From the NCBI RefSeq assembly GCF_900142025.1, contig NZ_FQZM01000015.1:1-64000 (forward strand): a stretch of 64,000 nucleotides of DNA. Reading direction: 5' to 3'. Numbering within the stretch: the stretch's first letter is position 1; each line of letters opens with the position of its first letter. The notes under the pieces were generated by a model. That model worked only from the letters and a program-made list of their open reading frames with translations, did no database searches and was not told the DNA's origin. This DNA comes from Desulfofundulus thermosubterraneus DSM 16057. Its GTDB lineage: Bacteria > Bacillota > Desulfotomaculia > Desulfotomaculales > Desulfovirgulaceae. Below, piece by piece: positions 62,458 through 64,000 of the stretch. A program made the position numbers and the translations under genes.

Positions 62458-63957
62458 TTATAGCTTCAGGTTCTCAAGTATCTGGGCCAGAAGCGGATCA
62501 GCTTCCTTCAGACCGGCGAGCGGCGACTTCCGTGTGGAATAGCGCTTGTCGAAGGCCACCAGATCCAGCGCCCGGCACATAGCCCGGAAATTGGCTGAAA
62601 TGCTTGAGGGAGCCACCCCGTATTGCTTGGCCAGCTCATGCTGGCTCACCCGGTGATCGCATTCCATGCGGGCCATGGCATATACCACCGTAGCCACCCA
62701 CAAGGCCGGCTTGCGAAAGGAGGGCCGAACCTTGGAGCAGTAATCGTGCCACAGGTGTAAAGCTCCCTGAACTTGACCCGGCCCATAACCTCTTCCCCTG
62801 AGGTCTTCCATCACACCCCGGGCCACATCGGCATGGGTTACCGTCGGCCACTGGTAATCCTCGGGCTTTTTAAAATTCCCCTGTTCCCGTACATCCTGAT
62901 CTACGTTGCCACCGGTCGGCAAAAGCCCCAACTTGCGGCGCACCTTCTGAACGTCGTAGTGGGGTTCCCCCTTTAATTCCCGGCTGGTTTCCACCAATTC
63001 CAGCTCGCGAAACATCTCTTCCAACCTGGCCCTGCCTTCGGCTGTACGGCAAGCCTCCCGGGGAGTTTTCCCACCCAGGGCCGGAACGGGCTTATCGATC
63101 CAGCGGTCGTAATATTCATCTAAGATAGCCTCGGTAATTTGCTGGGCAATCCGGGCCGAAATCCTGTCAAACAAGTCATCGTTGACCGGCGGAACATACT
63201 CGTCTACCTCACTATCATCAACTAAATGGGGCAAGGTATAATTAAACCCCATTTCCACCACGATACCATTAATGATATGGGAACGTTCCCGCAGGTAGTC
63301 ACTGAGCACCTGCTTGGTAGAAGCATTCCGTTTCCGGGCATAAAACCGCAGGTCCCGGCGCAACTTTTTCAACAGGACATCCTTGCAGAAACCCGGTAAA
63401 GCAAGACCACTGGTGGAAAACTCGTACTCGTCTCCCACCTTTAAAACCCGCATAAGCAGGATAGTCCCGGGTTGAAGTTCCATAGCTGCATTTATATCAT
63501 GCACCTTTAATTCTTTTTTCTGAAGGAGATCCCGTAATACAACCCCTTTACGAGGAAGAACCTGAAGCACTTCATAAAGAGAAATTCTCGCCGCGGCCCA
63601 GTCTGCCACTAAGGTCTGCTCCCTTTCCGAGAGGTCAGGATTCTGCCGGAAGGTTTCAATGATGGTTGACCCGCTGGGGAGGACATAATCGAAGATAAAC
63701 CATTCAAAGCATCTTTCCATGGTAAATTCGTCATCCCGGTCAACCAGTTCCGGGTCAAGACAACTGAGATACTTCTCCTGGGCCTTATGTGCTTCCTGAG
63801 CAAAACACTGGCTATCGGCAAATTCGCCCAGTTTGCGGCGTAACTCCTGGCCGGCACGCCGCCACCTGTACTGTTCCAAAAAAACTACCTTTTCCCTGAC
63901 TCCACAGCATTTGTGATAAGACTTCCCGCTCCCGCAAGGGCAAAGATATTCACCCAT
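62458..63957 (-). CDS. SEC-C motif protein with C-terminal helix-turn-helix region
   Basis: A protein of 499 residues of unknown function. It starts with a zinc-binding SEC-C motif (CPCGSGKSYHKCCG), as found at the end of SecA. A long central region contains PALGGKTPREACRT at about residue 300. The C-terminal 110 residues are all helical and include SQHELAKQYGVAPSSISANFRAM, which looks like a helix-turn-helix of the cyclin/TFB-like or sigma-region kind. It could link nucleic acid binding to a protein-binding zinc motif. Transcribed alone toward a terminator; the upstream 43 bases to the window end show nothing clear. Confidence 0.75.
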   Translation of the reverse strand: MGEYLCPCGSGKSYHKCCGVREKVVFLEQYRWRRAGQELRRKLGEFADSQCFAQEAHKAQEKYLSCLDPELVDRDDEFTMERCFEWFIFDYVLPSGSTIIETFRQNPDLSEREQTLVADWAAARISLYEVLQVLPRKGVVLRDLLQKKELKVHDINAAMELQPGTILLMRVLKVGDEYEFSTSGLALPGFCKDVLLKKLRRDLRFYARKRNASTKQVLSDYLRERSHIINGIVVEMGFNYTLPHLVDDSEVDEYVPPVNDDLFDRISARIAQQITEAILDEYYDRWIDKPVPALGGKTPREACRTAEGRARLEEMFRELELVETSRELKGEPHYDVQKVRRKLGLLPTGGNVDQDVREQGNFKKPEDYQWPTVTHADVARGVMEDLRGRGYGPGQVQGALHLWHDYCSKVRPSFRKPALWVATVVYAMARMECDHRVSQHELAKQYGVAPSSISANFRAMCRALDLVAFDKRYSTRKSPLAGLKEADPLLAQILENLKL

Positions 63958-64000
63958 TTTATAACACCCCCTTTGCCAGCAGAAAACCTGGCCCGCGGGT

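Overview
The window is a chromosomal segment of a spore-forming, anaerobic, probably thermophilic Firmicute. The best fit is the Desulfotomaculum/Desulfofundulus/Pelotomaculum group (Peptococcaceae). The grounds are two sporulation genes (yunB, ytxC), T-box leaders, many TTG and GTG starts, tungsten-type aldehyde oxidoreductases, and a 16S rRNA 5' end carrying a long hairpin insert of the kind known from Desulfotomaculum kuznetsovii. The species call is an inference.

Layout. Positions 1-5300 hold the 5' end of a 16S rRNA gene with its promoters, yunB, tyrS and a class A penicillin-binding protein. Positions 5350-12000 hold mutS2, a U32-family protein and a Nif3-like protein, with a complex noncoding repeat after position 7700. 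Positions 12200-21330 are an accessory catabolic island: on the minus strand an NCS1 permease, a DUF917 protein, a HyuA-type hydantoinase/oxoprolinase and an Asp/Glu/hydantoin racemase; on the plus strand a sigma-54 activator, a second DUF917 protein and a HyuA relative without recognisable ATP motifs. A sigma-54 promoter matching every defined consensus position precedes the permease operon. Positions 21400-36200 are mostly housekeeping: aag, polX (with a degenerate polymerase centre), zapA, pheST with a T-box, trmH, ktrAB, infC-rpmI-rplT, and thrS with a T-box.

Positions 36280-58110 hold ytxC and a YkvI-like carrier, then a second large accessory region. It contains larC (nickel-pincer cofactor), a TSUP permease, a UbiD-type decarboxylase, two alcohol dehydrogenase/aldehyde ferredoxin oxidoreductase/MoaD modules with a molybdopterin-domain protein, a complete lower meta-pathway module (hydratase, acylating acetaldehyde dehydrogenase, 4-hydroxy-2-oxovalerate aldolase), a divergent NadC-like phosphoribosyltransferase, a LarA-superfamily protein with an altered active site, a two-part iron-sulfur protein and an IclR regulator. 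A recurring palindrome, GTTTGAyATnAnCAAAC, lies upstream of several of these units and is a candidate IclR operator. The end of the window has an MFS exporter, tRNA-Val(GAC), a D,D-carboxypeptidase, a DedA protein and a SEC-C protein.

The strongest candidate for an undescribed system is the IclR-controlled operon at 51479-57176. There a LarA-like protein keeps the cofactor lysine and nickel histidine but has lost other LarA catalytic residues. It is encoded next to a NadC-like enzyme with changed substrate motifs and upstream of an aldolase module that makes pyruvate and acetyl-CoA. The second candidate is the sigma-54-controlled DUF917/HyuA island with its duplicated, partly degenerate enzyme pair.
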